Shown here: positions 1 to 8,581 of the stretch, in pieces
Numbering within the stretch: position 1 is the stretch's first letter
Layout of the letters: every line of letters begins with the position of its first letter
DNA from: Phycisphaeraceae bacterium
GTDB taxonomy: Bacteria; Planctomycetota; Phycisphaerae; Phycisphaerales; Zrk34
Length of the DNA stretch: 64,000 nucleotides
NCBI GenBank assembly: GCA_028282805.1
Contig: JANQHD010000024.1
Coordinates: 122,682 to 186,681, forward strand
Direction: 5' to 3'
Made by a program: the position numbers and the translations under genes
The notes under the pieces: generated by a model
Database searches by the model: none
Told to the model about the DNA's origin: nothing
The model's input: the letters and a program-made list of their open reading frames with translations, nothing else

Positions 1-2905
1 GCGCGAAGCGGCCAACCCGTTCTACCTCGAAACCCCCGGTATCGTGCAGGCGGTCATGGACCGCTTCGCTTCGCTGACCGGCCGCCAATACAACCTCGTC
101 GAGTACTTCGGCGCCGAGGACGCCGAGCGCGTCGTGGTGCTGATGGGCAGTGGTTGCGAGACCGCCGAGGAGGCCGCCGAGTACCTCAACGCCCAGGGCG
201 AGAAGGTCGGCGTGGTCAAGGTCCGGCTGTACCGCCCGTTCCCCACCGCCCAGTTCGTCGCGGCGTTGCCGAAGACCGTCAAGTCCATCGCCGTGCTCGA
301 CCGCACGAAGGAGAACGGCGGCGTCGGCGAACCGCTCTACCTCGACTGCGTCTCGGCACTGATTGAATCCGAGGCCGCGGGCCAGACCGCTTTCGCCCAG
401 CGGCCGCGCGTCATCGGCGGTCGCTACGGCCTGTCGAGCAAGGAGTTCACGCCCGCCATGGTCAAGGCGGTCTTCGACGAGCTGGCCAAGGACGCGCCCA
501 AGCCGCACTTCACCGTGGGCATCAACGACGACGTGACCGGCCTGTCGCTCGACTACGACCCCGAGTTCTCCACCGAGTCCGACAAGGTCACCCGCTGCAT
601 CTTCTACGGCCTCGGCGCCGACGGCACCGTGGGCGCGAACAAGAACTCCATCAAGATCATCGGCGAGGGCACCGACAACTACGCGCAGGGCTACTTCGTG
701 TACGACTCGAAGAAGTCGGGCGCGATGACCATCAGCCACCTGCGCTTCGGACCCGACCCGATCCGGTCGATCTACCTGATCGACAAGGCCGAGTTCGTCG
801 CGATCAGCCAGTGGGCGTTCGTCGACCGCTACGAGATGCTCGACAAAGCTGCGCAGGGCGCGACGTTCCTGCTTAACGCGCCGTTCGGGCCCGACGAAGT
901 CTGGGACAAGCTGCCCAAGGAGATGCAGGAAGCGATCATCGCCAAGGAGTTGAAGTTCTACCTGATCGACGCGTCGGCGGTGGCTCGCGAGACCGGCATG
1001 GGCCGGCGGACCAACACGATCATGCAGACCTGCTTCTTCGCGATCTCCGGTATCCTGCCGCGCGACGAGGCGATCGCCCAGATCAAGAGCGCCATCGAGA
1101 AGACGTACTCGAAGAAGGGCGACGAGATCGTCAAGCGCAACTTCGCCGCGGTCGACGGCACGCTCGCCAACCTGCACCCCATCGACGTGCCTTCCAAGGT
1201 CACCGCGAGCTGGTCGCGCAAGCCGATGGTGCCCGACAACGCCCCCGACCAGTTTAAGAAGGTCAACGCGATGATGATGTCCGGCCAGGGCGACCTGCTG
1301 CCGGTCAGCGCGCTGCCGGTCGACGGCACCTGGCCCACCGCGACCACGCAGTGGGAGAAGCGCAACATCGCCGAGGAGGTGCCGGTCTGGGACCACGACG
1401 TGTGCATCCAGTGCAACAAGTGCGCCCTGGTCTGCCCCCACGCCGCGATCCGCGCCAAGGTCTACGACGCCGAATCGCTCGCCGGCGCGCCCGCCGACTT
1501 CCAGTCGATGGACTACAAGGCCCCCGACTTCAAGGGCAGCAAGTACACCCTCCAGGTCGCGCCCGAGGATTGCACGGGCTGCACGCTGTGCGTGCAGGTC
1601 TGCCCGGCGAAGAACAAGGCCGAGCCGAAGCGCAAGGCGATCAACATGGAGCGGCACATCGAGGCCGTCGACCGCGAGCGCGAGAACTACGACTTCTTCT
1701 TGAACATCCCCGAGGTCGATCGCTCCAGGGTGGTCCGCATCGACGCCAAGGGCTCGCAGTTCTTCCAGCCGCTGTTCGAGTACTCCGGCGCGTGCGCCGG
1801 TTGCGGTGAGACGCCGTACGTGAAGCTGATGACCCAGCTGTTCGGCGACCGCACGATGATCGCCAACGCGACCGGCTGCTCGTCGATCTACGGCGGGAAC
1901 CTGCCGAGCACGCCTTACTGCGTCGACGACAACGGCCGCGGCCCGAGCTGGTCGAACTCGCTGTTTGAAGACAACGCGGAGTTCGGTTTCGGTATGCGGT
2001 TGGCCGTCGACTTCCACGCCGACACCGCCAAGGCGCTGCTCACCGAGCTCGGCGGCGAGGTCGGCGCGCAACTGGTCAAGACGATCCTCGACACCGACGC
2101 CTACAGCGAGGCCGGCATCCAGCAGCAGCGCACCGCCGTCGAGGAGCTGAAGAAGAAACTGGCCCACATCGACCGGCCCGAGGCCCGCCAGCTCAGCGAG
2201 ATCGCCGACTACCTGGTCCGCAAGAGCGTTTGGTTGCTCGGCGGCGACGGCTGGGCGTACGACATCGGCTACGGCGGCCTCGACCACGTGCTCGCCTCCG
2301 GCCGGGACGTGAACATCATGGTGCTCGACACCGAGGTGTACTCGAACACCGGCGGCCAAGCCTCGAAGTCGACGCCCGTCGGCGCCGCGGCCAAGTTCGC
2401 CGCCTCGGGCAAGTCGATCAACAAGAAGGACCTGGGCCTGATGGCCATGAGCTACGGCCACGTCTACGTCGCCCAGATCGCTATGGGCGCCAAGGACAAC
2501 CACACGGTGCAGGTGATGCAGGAAGCCGACGCCTACCCCGGCCCGTCGCTGATCATCGCTTACAGCCACTGCATCGCCCACGGCTACGACCTGAGCCACG
2601 GCCTGAGCCAGCAGAAGCTCGCGGTCGACTCGGGCGTCTGGCCGCTGTACCGCTTCGACCCGCGCCGCATCGAGCAGGGCGAGCCGCCGCTCAAGCTCGA
2701 CGCCAAGCCCGGCAAGGCGTCGGTGCGGGAATACATGCGCAACGAGGCCCGCTTCGCCATGGTCGAGAAGCTCGACCGCGAAAGGTTCAAGGTGCTCAGC
2801 GACGCGGCGGTCAACTTCGCCGATCGGCGCGTGGGCATGTACCAGCAGCTCTCGCAGCTGACCTACGCGGCGACCGGCGGCAACGGCAACGGTTCGGACA
2901 GCTAA
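1..2905 (+). CDS. nifJ: Pyruvate:ferredoxin (flavodoxin) oxidoreductase, C-terminal part
   Basis: Oxidative decarboxylation of pyruvate to acetyl-CoA with transfer of electrons to ferredoxin or flavodoxin, in the cytoplasm. The reading frame is open from base 2, so the gene begins left of the window; 967 residues are present, and single-chain NifJ enzymes are about 1,170-1,200, so roughly 200 N-terminal residues are missing. Seen: two [4Fe-4S] motifs, CIQCNKCALVCP (near 1,402-1,440) and CTGCTLCVQVCP (near 1,570-1,605), the CAGCGETPY segment and ATGCSS that hold the extra cluster and TPP, and the TPP/Mg motif GGDGWAYDIGYGG (near 2,240) followed by the conserved EVYSNTGGQ(A/S)SKSTP region. The ATG at 44 is internal. 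A dihydroorotate-dehydrogenase-like gene starts 42 bases downstream, a pairing often seen with nifJ, so the two are probably co-transcribed. Confidence 0.96.
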   Translation, partial: REAANPFYLETPGIVQAVMDRFASLTGRQYNLVEYFGAEDAERVVVLMGSGCETAEEAAEYLNAQGEKVGVVKVRLYRPFPTAQFVAALPKTVKSIAVLDRTKENGGVGEPLYLDCVSALIESEAAGQTAFAQRPRVIGGRYGLSSKEFTPAMVKAVFDELAKDAPKPHFTVGINDDVTGLSLDYDPEFSTESDKVTRCIFYGLGADGTVGANKNSIKIIGEGTDNYAQGYFVYDSKKSGAMTISHLRFGPDPIRSIYLIDKAEFVAISQWAFVDRYEMLDKAAQGATFLLNAPFGPDEVWDKLPKEMQEAIIAKELKFYLIDASAVARETGMGRRTNTIMQTCFFAISGILPRDEAIAQIKSAIEKTYSKKGDEIVKRNFAAVDGTLANLHPIDVPSKVTASWSRKPMVPDNAPDQFKKVNAMMMSGQGDLLPVSALPVDGTWPTATTQWEKRNIAEEVPVWDHDVCIQCNKCALVCPHAAIRAKVYDAESLAGAPADFQSMDYKAPDFKGSKYTLQVAPEDCTGCTLCVQVCPAKNKAEPKRKAINMERHIEAVDRERENYDFFLNIPEVDRSRVVRIDAKGSQFFQPLFEYSGACAGCGETPYVKLMTQLFGDRTMIANATGCSSIYGGNLPSTPYCVDDNGRGPSWSNSLFEDNAEFGFGMRLAVDFHADTAKALLTELGGEVGAQLVKTILDTDAYSEAGIQQQRTAVEELKKKLAHIDRPEARQLSEIADYLVRKSVWLLGGDGWAYDIGYGGLDHVLASGRDVNIMVLDTEVYSNTGGQASKSTPVGAAAKFAASGKSINKKDLGLMAMSYGHVYVAQIAMGAKDNHTVQVMQEADAYPGPSLIIAYSHCIAHGYDLSHGLSQQKLAVDSGVWPLYRFDPRRIEQGEPPLKLDAKPGKASVREYMRNEARFAMVEKLDRERFKVLSDAAVNFADRRVGMYQQLSQLTYAATGGNGNGSDS

Positions 2906-2947
2906 TCACCTTTAGCGGATCACCCGCGTCGCACACGGAGGCGACCC

Positions 2948-3937
2948 ATGGACCTGACAACCCAATACCTCGGACTGACCCTCGCGAACCCGATCGTCCC
3001 CGGCGCTTCGCCGCAGACCGCGGACCTCGACCAGGTCAAACGCCTGGAAGACGCCGGCGCTTCGGCGATCGTGATGCACTCGCTGTTCGAGGAACAGATC
3101 GTCAACGAGCAGCTCAGCACCTACGCCGCGACGGAGTTCCACGACAACGCGTCCGGCGAGGCGCTGTCGTACCTGCCCGAGCCCGACGAGTTCCACCTCG
3201 GCCCCGACGAGTACCTCGAACAGATCAGCCAGATCAAGGAGGCGGTGGGCATCTCGGTGATCGGGTCGCTCAACGGCACGACGCTCGGCGGCTGGCTGGA
3301 CTACTCCCGCCAGATCGCGCAAGCCGGCGCCGATGCGCTCGAGCTGAACATCTACGACCCGGTCACGCTGGGCACCGAGGATTCGGCGACCATCGAGAAG
3401 CGCGCGGTCAACATCGTGCACGAGGTCAAGTCGGCGGTGAGCATCCCGGTGTCGGTCAAGCTCTCGCCGTTCTACACGTCGCTGGCGCAGTTCGCCGACC
3501 AGTTGGTCAAGGCCGGCGCCGACGGGTTGGCGCTGTTCAACCGGCTGTACCAGCCGACGATCAACATCGACGAGTTGGAGATGAGCCGGGTCAGCCCGGT
3601 GGGCCTGGGCGACCTGCCGCTGCGGCTGCGTTGGATCGGGCTGCTGTCGGGCCGGATCGACGGCTCGCTCGCCGCTTCGGGCGGCATCGCCACCGGCCGC
3701 GATGCGCTTCAGGCGATCATGGCCGGCGCGGACATCGTGCAGATGGTTTCGGCCCTGCTGATCAAGGGCCCGGCGTTGCTCCGCACGGTCCGCACCGAGA
3801 TCGAGCAGTGGATGGAGGAACACGAGTACGCGTCGCTGGACCAGCTGCGGGGCTCGATGAGCTTGCAGCGTTGCCCCGACCCGGGCGCGTACCACCGCGC
3901 CAACTACATGCGGACGCTGCTGAGTTGGCGGATGTGA
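2948..3937 (+). CDS. Dihydroorotate dehydrogenase-like flavoprotein
   Basis: A 329-residue TIM-barrel flavoprotein of the class 1 dihydroorotate dehydrogenase / PreA-like group. Seen: the N-terminal LTLANPIVPGASP substrate/FMN segment, SVIGSLNG, the strand SVKLSPFYTSL and the C-terminal phosphate-binding ASGGIATGRDALQAIMAGA. GGAG lies seven bases before the ATG, which fixes the start. It directly follows nifJ. In many anaerobes and planctomycetes this variant sits beside nifJ rather than with pyrimidine genes; the substrate is not established, so I do not call it PyrD. A redox role linked to pyruvate:ferredoxin oxidoreductase or pyrimidine breakdown is inference. Confidence 0.85.
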   Translation: MDLTTQYLGLTLANPIVPGASPQTADLDQVKRLEDAGASAIVMHSLFEEQIVNEQLSTYAATEFHDNASGEALSYLPEPDEFHLGPDEYLEQISQIKEAVGISVIGSLNGTTLGGWLDYSRQIAQAGADALELNIYDPVTLGTEDSATIEKRAVNIVHEVKSAVSIPVSVKLSPFYTSLAQFADQLVKAGADGLALFNRLYQPTINIDELEMSRVSPVGLGDLPLRLRWIGLLSGRIDGSLAASGGIATGRDALQAIMAGADIVQMVSALLIKGPALLRTVRTEIEQWMEEHEYASLDQLRGSMSLQRCPDPGAYHRANYMRTLLSWRM

Positions 3938-3946
3938 CCGGAATCG

Positions 3947-3973
3947 AAAGGGGCGTGCAACACGCCCCTTTTT
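3947..3973 (+). terminator. Rho-independent terminator after nifJ/DHOD-like operon
   Basis: A perfect 11-bp stem (3947-3957 with 3961-3971) enclosing a CAA loop, of which the core is AGGGGCGTG/CACGCCCCT, followed by a run of five T. It lies 10 bases after the DHOD-like stop and separates that unit from the porin and sulfatase block. Confidence 0.93.
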
Positions 3974-3991
3974 AACCCAAGCAGTTGCAAA

Positions 3992-4007
3992 CCCCGTAAC
4001 CCCGTAA
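3992..4007 (+). repeat. Tandem CCCCGTAA pair upstream of the porin
   Basis: Two exact adjacent copies of CCCCGTAA, 20 bases before the porin start codon, followed by a partial third copy (CACC). Possibly an operator or simply low-complexity sequence; no regulator is identified. Confidence 0.5.
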
Positions 4008-4027
4008 CACCAGAAAAGGGTTGACCG

Positions 4028-5482
4028 ATGTTTCTCACTTATCGTTCGCTGGCCGCAGCGAGCCTGTTGATCGTGACCGCCATCAGCACCGCGATGGCCG
4101 ACACGGACCGAGCCCTCCAGCAACAACTCGACGATCTGCGCGCGAAGCTCGAGCAGCAAGACCAGCGCCTGGCCGAGCAGGACGCCGAGCTCGCTTCGCT
4201 GCGTCGCGACGCCGAGGCCGACTGGATGACCGAGCGTCGCGCCGAGCAGATCAAGGCGCTGGTCAGCGAGGTGCTGTCCGACGCCGAGACGCGTGCCGCG
4301 CTGCTCGACGACGGCATCCTCTACGCCGGCTGTGAAAACGGCAAGTTCTTCCTGTCGTCCGAAGACGGCAACTTCTACATGAACGTGCTGGGCATGGTGC
4401 AGTTCCGCTACATCTGGTCGTCGAGCGGCGACGCGAACAACGAGGCGAAGGACGACCCGGCGACGCCGGCGGTCGACGAGGGCGAGTTGGACGACAGCCG
4501 CGCCGGCTTCGAGATGCGCCGCGCCCGCTTCGGCTTCAAGGGCCACGTCGTGGACCCGAGCTGGCAGTACTTCCTGCTGTTCCAGGTCAGCCGGTCCGAC
4601 GGCGACGCGGTGCTGCTGGACGCGTGGATGCGCAAGGTGCTCAACGACGAGTGGAAGCTGGTCGCCGGGCAGTTCAAGGTGCCGATCTGGCGCGAGTGGA
4701 CCGTCTCGGGCACGCGTCAGCCGTTTGTCGAGCGCTCGCTGATCACCGCCGAGTTCGCGGGCAGCTACACGCAGGGCCTGGCGTTGCAGTTCGAGCGGGG
4801 CGACTGGCGGGCGCTGCTGACGATGAACGACGGCGCCGGCGGGCTGAACAAGTCGTGGGAGACCGAAGACGTCGAGGGCTTCGCGCTCAGCGCCCGCGTC
4901 GACCACCTGTTCGAGGGCGAGTGGAAGCAGTACAAAGACTGGCAGGCGTGGCCGGGCGAGCCGTTCTTCCTCGCCGCGGGCGCCGGCATCCATTGGCAGC
5001 AGGGCGAGTACGGCACCTCCGGCTCCACGTTGTCGACGGGCGACGACCCCGAGGTCGTGCGCTGGGCCGTCGACGCCACTGCCGAGTTCAAAGGCATCAA
5101 CCTGTTCGCCGCGTTCCTCGGCAACCACATCTCCGAGGCGTCGGCGCTCATGGGCGACCTCGACCAGTACGCGCTGTTGGTTCAGGGCGGCGTGTTTGTC
5201 CACGACGACCTCGAGCTCGTCGCACGCTATGAGTGGGGCGACCTCGACGTGCCGATGGTCGACGAGCTGAGCATCCTCACCGTGGGTGTGAACAAGTACT
5301 TCGCCAAGCACCGCGTCAAGTGGATGACCGACGTCGGTTACGCGTTCGGCGCAATCAACGCCTATAAAGATCCTGCCGGCAACACCTGGAGCTGGTACTC
5401 CGACGCCGCCGGCTGGCGCGCCGACCACTCCAGCGAAGACGGCCAGGTCGTCGTCCGCTCGTCGGTCCAGCTGTTGTTCTGA
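4028..5482 (+). CDS. Outer-membrane porin, OprO/OprP-like
   Basis: A 484-residue exported beta-barrel protein. The N-terminus is a signal peptide ending around ISTAMA-D (residue 24), then a heptad-rich coiled coil (residues about 27-60, many Q/L/E), a short linker and a beta-rich region with alternating polar and aromatic residues that ends in the C-terminal phenylalanine LLF typical of outer-membrane barrels. The length and the ordering (coiled coil then barrel) fit the phosphate-selective porin O/P family (Porin_O_P), although the substrate in planctomycetes is not necessarily phosphate. It stands between a terminator and the sulfatase block, so a role in uptake of sulfated oligosaccharides or released anions is inferred from position only. 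Confidence 0.8.
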   Translation: MFLTYRSLAAASLLIVTAISTAMADTDRALQQQLDDLRAKLEQQDQRLAEQDAELASLRRDAEADWMTERRAEQIKALVSEVLSDAETRAALLDDGILYAGCENGKFFLSSEDGNFYMNVLGMVQFRYIWSSSGDANNEAKDDPATPAVDEGELDDSRAGFEMRRARFGFKGHVVDPSWQYFLLFQVSRSDGDAVLLDAWMRKVLNDEWKLVAGQFKVPIWREWTVSGTRQPFVERSLITAEFAGSYTQGLALQFERGDWRALLTMNDGAGGLNKSWETEDVEGFALSARVDHLFEGEWKQYKDWQAWPGEPFFLAAGAGIHWQQGEYGTSGSTLSTGDDPEVVRWAVDATAEFKGINLFAAFLGNHISEASALMGDLDQYALLVQGGVFVHDDLELVARYEWGDLDVPMVDELSILTVGVNKYFAKHRVKWMTDVGYAFGAINAYKDPAGNTWSWYSDAAGWRADHSSEDGQVVVRSSVQLLF

Positions 5483-5521
5483 GGATTTGTGTCAGTTTGT
5501 TGACTTGTGAAGCGTCATCAC

Positions 5522-5554
5522 ACGGGCCGGTCGATCACGCGTCGGCCGGCCCGT
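5522..5554 (+). terminator. Possible terminator after the porin
   Basis: ACGGGCCGG (5522-5530) pairs perfectly with CCGGCCCGT (5546-5554) over a 15-base loop; only a weak T-rich tail (TTGCTTG) follows. It lies between the porin stop and the ribosome-binding site of the first sulfatase, so it may reduce read-through. Confidence 0.5.
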
Positions 5555-5587
5555 TGCTTGTCACGCGGCCCGAGACACGGAGGCGAC

Positions 5588-6991
5588 ATGACCCGGAAAC
5601 TGCTGATGGCGTTGGTGTTGGTGTGCGGCTTGTGCCAGGCCGCTTGCGCCATCGGCGAGCCGAGACCGAACATCGTGTTCTTGCTCGTCGACGACATGGG
5701 TTGGACGGACCTGGGTTGTTACGGCAGCACGTTTCACGAGACGCCGCACATCGATGCGCTGGCCGGGTCGGGCGTGCGGTTCAGTGATGCGTACACCGCA
5801 GCGTCGATCTGTTCGCCGACGCGGGCGAGCCTGATGACCGGCAAGCACCCGGTGCGTGTGAACATCACCGATTGGATCCCCGGCCGGCGGGAGAAGAACC
5901 CGAAGCTCAAGACACCGGAGGACATCCACCGGCTGCCCTTGGAAGAGGTGACGATCGCCGAAGCGCTGAAACAGGCCGGCTACCAGACGTGGTACGGCGG
6001 CAAGTGGCACCTGGGCGACGCGGGTTTCGGGCCGACGGACCAGGGCTTCGACGCGTACTACGACGAGCTGGCCGCGAGCAAGAAGCTTGCGGGCAACGCG
6101 CGCAACCAGAAGAAGAAACAGCTGTTGCTTACGTCGTCGCGCGACCTGACGGAGCGGGCGTTGGCGTTTATGCGCGGGCGTGATGAGAGTCGGCCGTTCT
6201 TTCTGTATTTGTCGTACAACGACGTGCACACGCCGATCCAGCCGATCGAACCGCACGTCGGGCACTACGCGAAGAAGGCCGAGCGGTTCACGGGCGACAC
6301 GCCCCCGCGGCCCGAGCGCCGCGGCAAGACGCGACTGCGCCAGGACAACGCGAACTACGCGTCGATGGTCGCCGCGGTGGACGCGAGCGTGGGGCGGATC
6401 GTCGGCGAGCTAGACAAGCTGGGCATCGCCGACCGCACGGTCGTGGTGTTTTTCTCCGACAACGGCGGGCTGAGCACGACGCGGGGGGGCGGGCCGACGA
6501 GCGTGCGGCCGCTGCGCGCGGGCAAGGGTTGGTTGTACGAAGGCGGCATCCGTGTGCCGCTGATCGTGCGCGTGCCGGGTGTGACGAAGGCGGGGCGCGT
6601 GACCGATGCGCCGGTGGTGTCGATGGACATGTACCCGACGCTGCTGGAGTTGGCGGGCCTGCCGCAGCGCCCGGGGCAGCACGCCGATGGGCGGAGCATC
6701 GTCGGTGTGCTCGAGGGCGCCGACACGATCGACCGCGAGGCGCTTTACTGGCACTACCCGCACTACCACGGCAGCACCTGGGCGCCGGGTGCGGCGATCC
6801 GCGCAGGGGATTGGAAGCTCGTCGAGTTCTACGAAGAGGGCACGGCGGAGTTGTACAACCTCACCGACGACATCTCCGAGAGCCGGGACCTGTCCGCCAA
6901 GCACCCCGACAAGAAGCGGCAACTGCTCGACCGCCTGCACGCCTGGCAGGAGAAGCTCGGGGCCCGGATGCCGGTGCCGATGGGTGGGTGA
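5588..6991 (+). CDS. Secreted S1-family sulfatase 1
   Basis: Hydrolyses sulfate esters, probably on a polysaccharide. 467 residues from the ATG preceded by GGAGG five bases upstream; a longer in-frame extension to 5507 is ignored because it lacks a ribosome-binding site and would bury the signal peptide (hydrophobic residues 4-20). Seen: metal-binding LLVDDMGW near residue 33, the formylglycine signature CSPTR with Cys75, GGKWHLG, a VVVFFSDNGG segment and the GGIRVPLIVR stretch, all typical of family S1 sulfatases. Cys75 must be converted to formylglycine by an FGE or anSME enzyme that is not in the window. First of five sulfatases here; substrate unknown. Confidence 0.93.
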   Translation: MTRKLLMALVLVCGLCQAACAIGEPRPNIVFLLVDDMGWTDLGCYGSTFHETPHIDALAGSGVRFSDAYTAASICSPTRASLMTGKHPVRVNITDWIPGRREKNPKLKTPEDIHRLPLEEVTIAEALKQAGYQTWYGGKWHLGDAGFGPTDQGFDAYYDELAASKKLAGNARNQKKKQLLLTSSRDLTERALAFMRGRDESRPFFLYLSYNDVHTPIQPIEPHVGHYAKKAERFTGDTPPRPERRGKTRLRQDNANYASMVAAVDASVGRIVGELDKLGIADRTVVVFFSDNGGLSTTRGGGPTSVRPLRAGKGWLYEGGIRVPLIVRVPGVTKAGRVTDAPVVSMDMYPTLLELAGLPQRPGQHADGRSIVGVLEGADTIDREALYWHYPHYHGSTWAPGAAIRAGDWKLVEFYEEGTAELYNLTDDISESRDLSAKHPDKKRQLLDRLHAWQEKLGARMPVPMGG

Positions 6992-7063
6992 GGTGGAAGG
7001 TTGTTAAAAAACCGGCGGTGCGCCCGGAATTGGTGTCGCGTGTCGCCCGGTGTGGACATTAAC

Positions 7064-7069
7064 TATAAT
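7064..7069 (+). promoter_or_regulatory. Possible -10 element (TATAAT) before sulfatase 2
   Basis: A perfect TATAAT hexamer lies in the 155-base gap between the first and second sulfatase genes, 78 bases before the second start codon. No good -35 box is visible at 16-18 bases (TGTCGC only), so the call is tentative. If real, sulfatases 2 and 3, the glycosidase and sulfatases 4 and 5 could start here. Confidence 0.3.
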
Positions 7070-7146
7070 GGGTCCTTCCGATCGCTCCTGGCGGTCCCGT
7101 TGGACATTCACCTCATAGCTTTGGATAGATCAGGAGAACGGAATCG

Positions 7147-8574
7147 ATGTCGACCAATCGGCTCGGCGTATTGTGTGCGGCTCTCGTGGTGGGCCTATTG
7201 GGGTGCGCCACGACCGGCGCGGCGGAACAGGCCAAGCCCAACATCATCTTCGTCATGGCCGACGACCTGGGCTACGGCGACGTCGGCTTCAACGGCCAGC
7301 AGCACATCCGCACGCCCAACCTCGACCGGATGGCCGAGCGGGGCATGGTGTTCACCAGCCACTACGCCGGCTCGACGGTGTGCATGCCGTCGCGCTGCGC
7401 GCTGCTGACCGGCAAGCACATGGGTCACGCCTCCGTGCGCGGCAACCCGCGGTGGACGTTCGTTGGCAAACCCGTCAACCTCGGGCCCGATGACGTAACC
7501 GTCGCGCACGAACTCAAACGCGCTGGTTACAAGACCGCGATTTTCGGCAAGTGGGGCCTGGCCGAGGGTGGTGACGACGCGGGCATGCCCAGCAGGCAGG
7601 GCTTTGACTACTTCTACGGCTACCGCACCCACAGCGGGGCTCACCACTACTACCCCGAGCAGCTGTGGCGCAACGACGAGCCGTTCGACATCCCCGGCAA
7701 CGACACACAGAACACCACCGGCACCTACGCCCACGACATGGTGGCCGACGAGGCGCTGAGGTGGATCGGCGCAAACAGCGAAGGGCCGTTCTTTGTGTAC
7801 CTGGCGTTCACGATCCCGCACTACGAGCTGACGGTGCCGGAGGATTCGAAGGAGCCGTACAAGGACCTCGGCTGGCCGAAGAAGAAGATGCGGAAGGGCC
7901 ACTACCGCCACGACGCGGAGGGCAACGTGGCGTACGCGGGCATGGTGTCGCGCATGGACCGCGACATGGGCCGGCTGGTCAAGCTGCTGGAAGACAAAGG
8001 CATCGCCGAGAACACGCTGGTCATCTTCACCAGCGACAACGGGCCCGAGTACGAGAAGCACGACCGGCACTTCAACTCCAACGGGCCTTACCGCGGCGGC
8101 AAGCGCGACTTGTACGAGGGCGGCATCCGCGTGCCGTTCGTGGCGTACTGGCCCGGCAGGGTGAAAGCCGGCGCAAAGACCGACCACCCCTCGGCGTTCT
8201 GGGACCTGCTGCCCACCGCCTGCGAGCTGGCCGGTGTAGAGCCGACCGACAGGCGGATCGACGGCATCTCGTATGCGCCGACGCTGCTCGGAGAAAAGAA
8301 CCAGCCGCAACACGACTACCTCTACTGGGAGTTCAACGAGAGGGCCGGCCCGATCCAGGCGGTCCGCGCCGGCAAGTGGAAGGCGGTCAAGTTTTATAAC
8401 AAGCCGTTGCAATTGTTCGACCTTTCCGTCGACCCGGGCGAGCGGAACGACGTCGCTGCGCAGCACGCGGACGTGGCGCGGCGGATGCAAGTTTTGCTCG
8501 CCGGCGCGCGGACGGAGCACCCCGCGTTTAAACTGGTGCCGAACAAGGCCGCGATGAACCGGAAGAAGAAGTAA
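7147..8574 (+). CDS. Secreted arylsulfatase-type sulfatase 2
   Basis: 475-residue S1-family sulfatase. AGGAG ten bases upstream supports the ATG. The N-terminus is a signal peptide with a possible lipobox LLGC (Cys20), so it may be lipid-anchored. Signature CMPSR with Cys79 as the formylglycine residue, FVMADDLGYGDVG metal-binding segment near residue 36, FGKWGL, FTSDNGP and GGIRVPFVAYWP are all present. The overall pattern (A-type N-terminus, ending in a KKK-rich tail) is that of the arylsulfatases abundant in planctomycetes. Followed by the third sulfatase after 7 bases, so co-transcribed. Confidence 0.93.
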   Translation: MSTNRLGVLCAALVVGLLGCATTGAAEQAKPNIIFVMADDLGYGDVGFNGQQHIRTPNLDRMAERGMVFTSHYAGSTVCMPSRCALLTGKHMGHASVRGNPRWTFVGKPVNLGPDDVTVAHELKRAGYKTAIFGKWGLAEGGDDAGMPSRQGFDYFYGYRTHSGAHHYYPEQLWRNDEPFDIPGNDTQNTTGTYAHDMVADEALRWIGANSEGPFFVYLAFTIPHYELTVPEDSKEPYKDLGWPKKKMRKGHYRHDAEGNVAYAGMVSRMDRDMGRLVKLLEDKGIAENTLVIFTSDNGPEYEKHDRHFNSNGPYRGGKRDLYEGGIRVPFVAYWPGRVKAGAKTDHPSAFWDLLPTACELAGVEPTDRRIDGISYAPTLLGEKNQPQHDYLYWEFNERAGPIQAVRAGKWKAVKFYNKPLQLFDLSVDPGERNDVAAQHADVARRMQVLLAGARTEHPAFKLVPNKAAMNRKKK

Positions 8575-8581
8575 GCAAAGG

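Noticed and set aside
2912..5428. 838-residue antisense frame over the DHOD-like and porin genes
   Set aside because: High-GC shadow: no ribosome-binding site, low-complexity Arg/Val/His composition, and both opposite-strand genes are clearly real.
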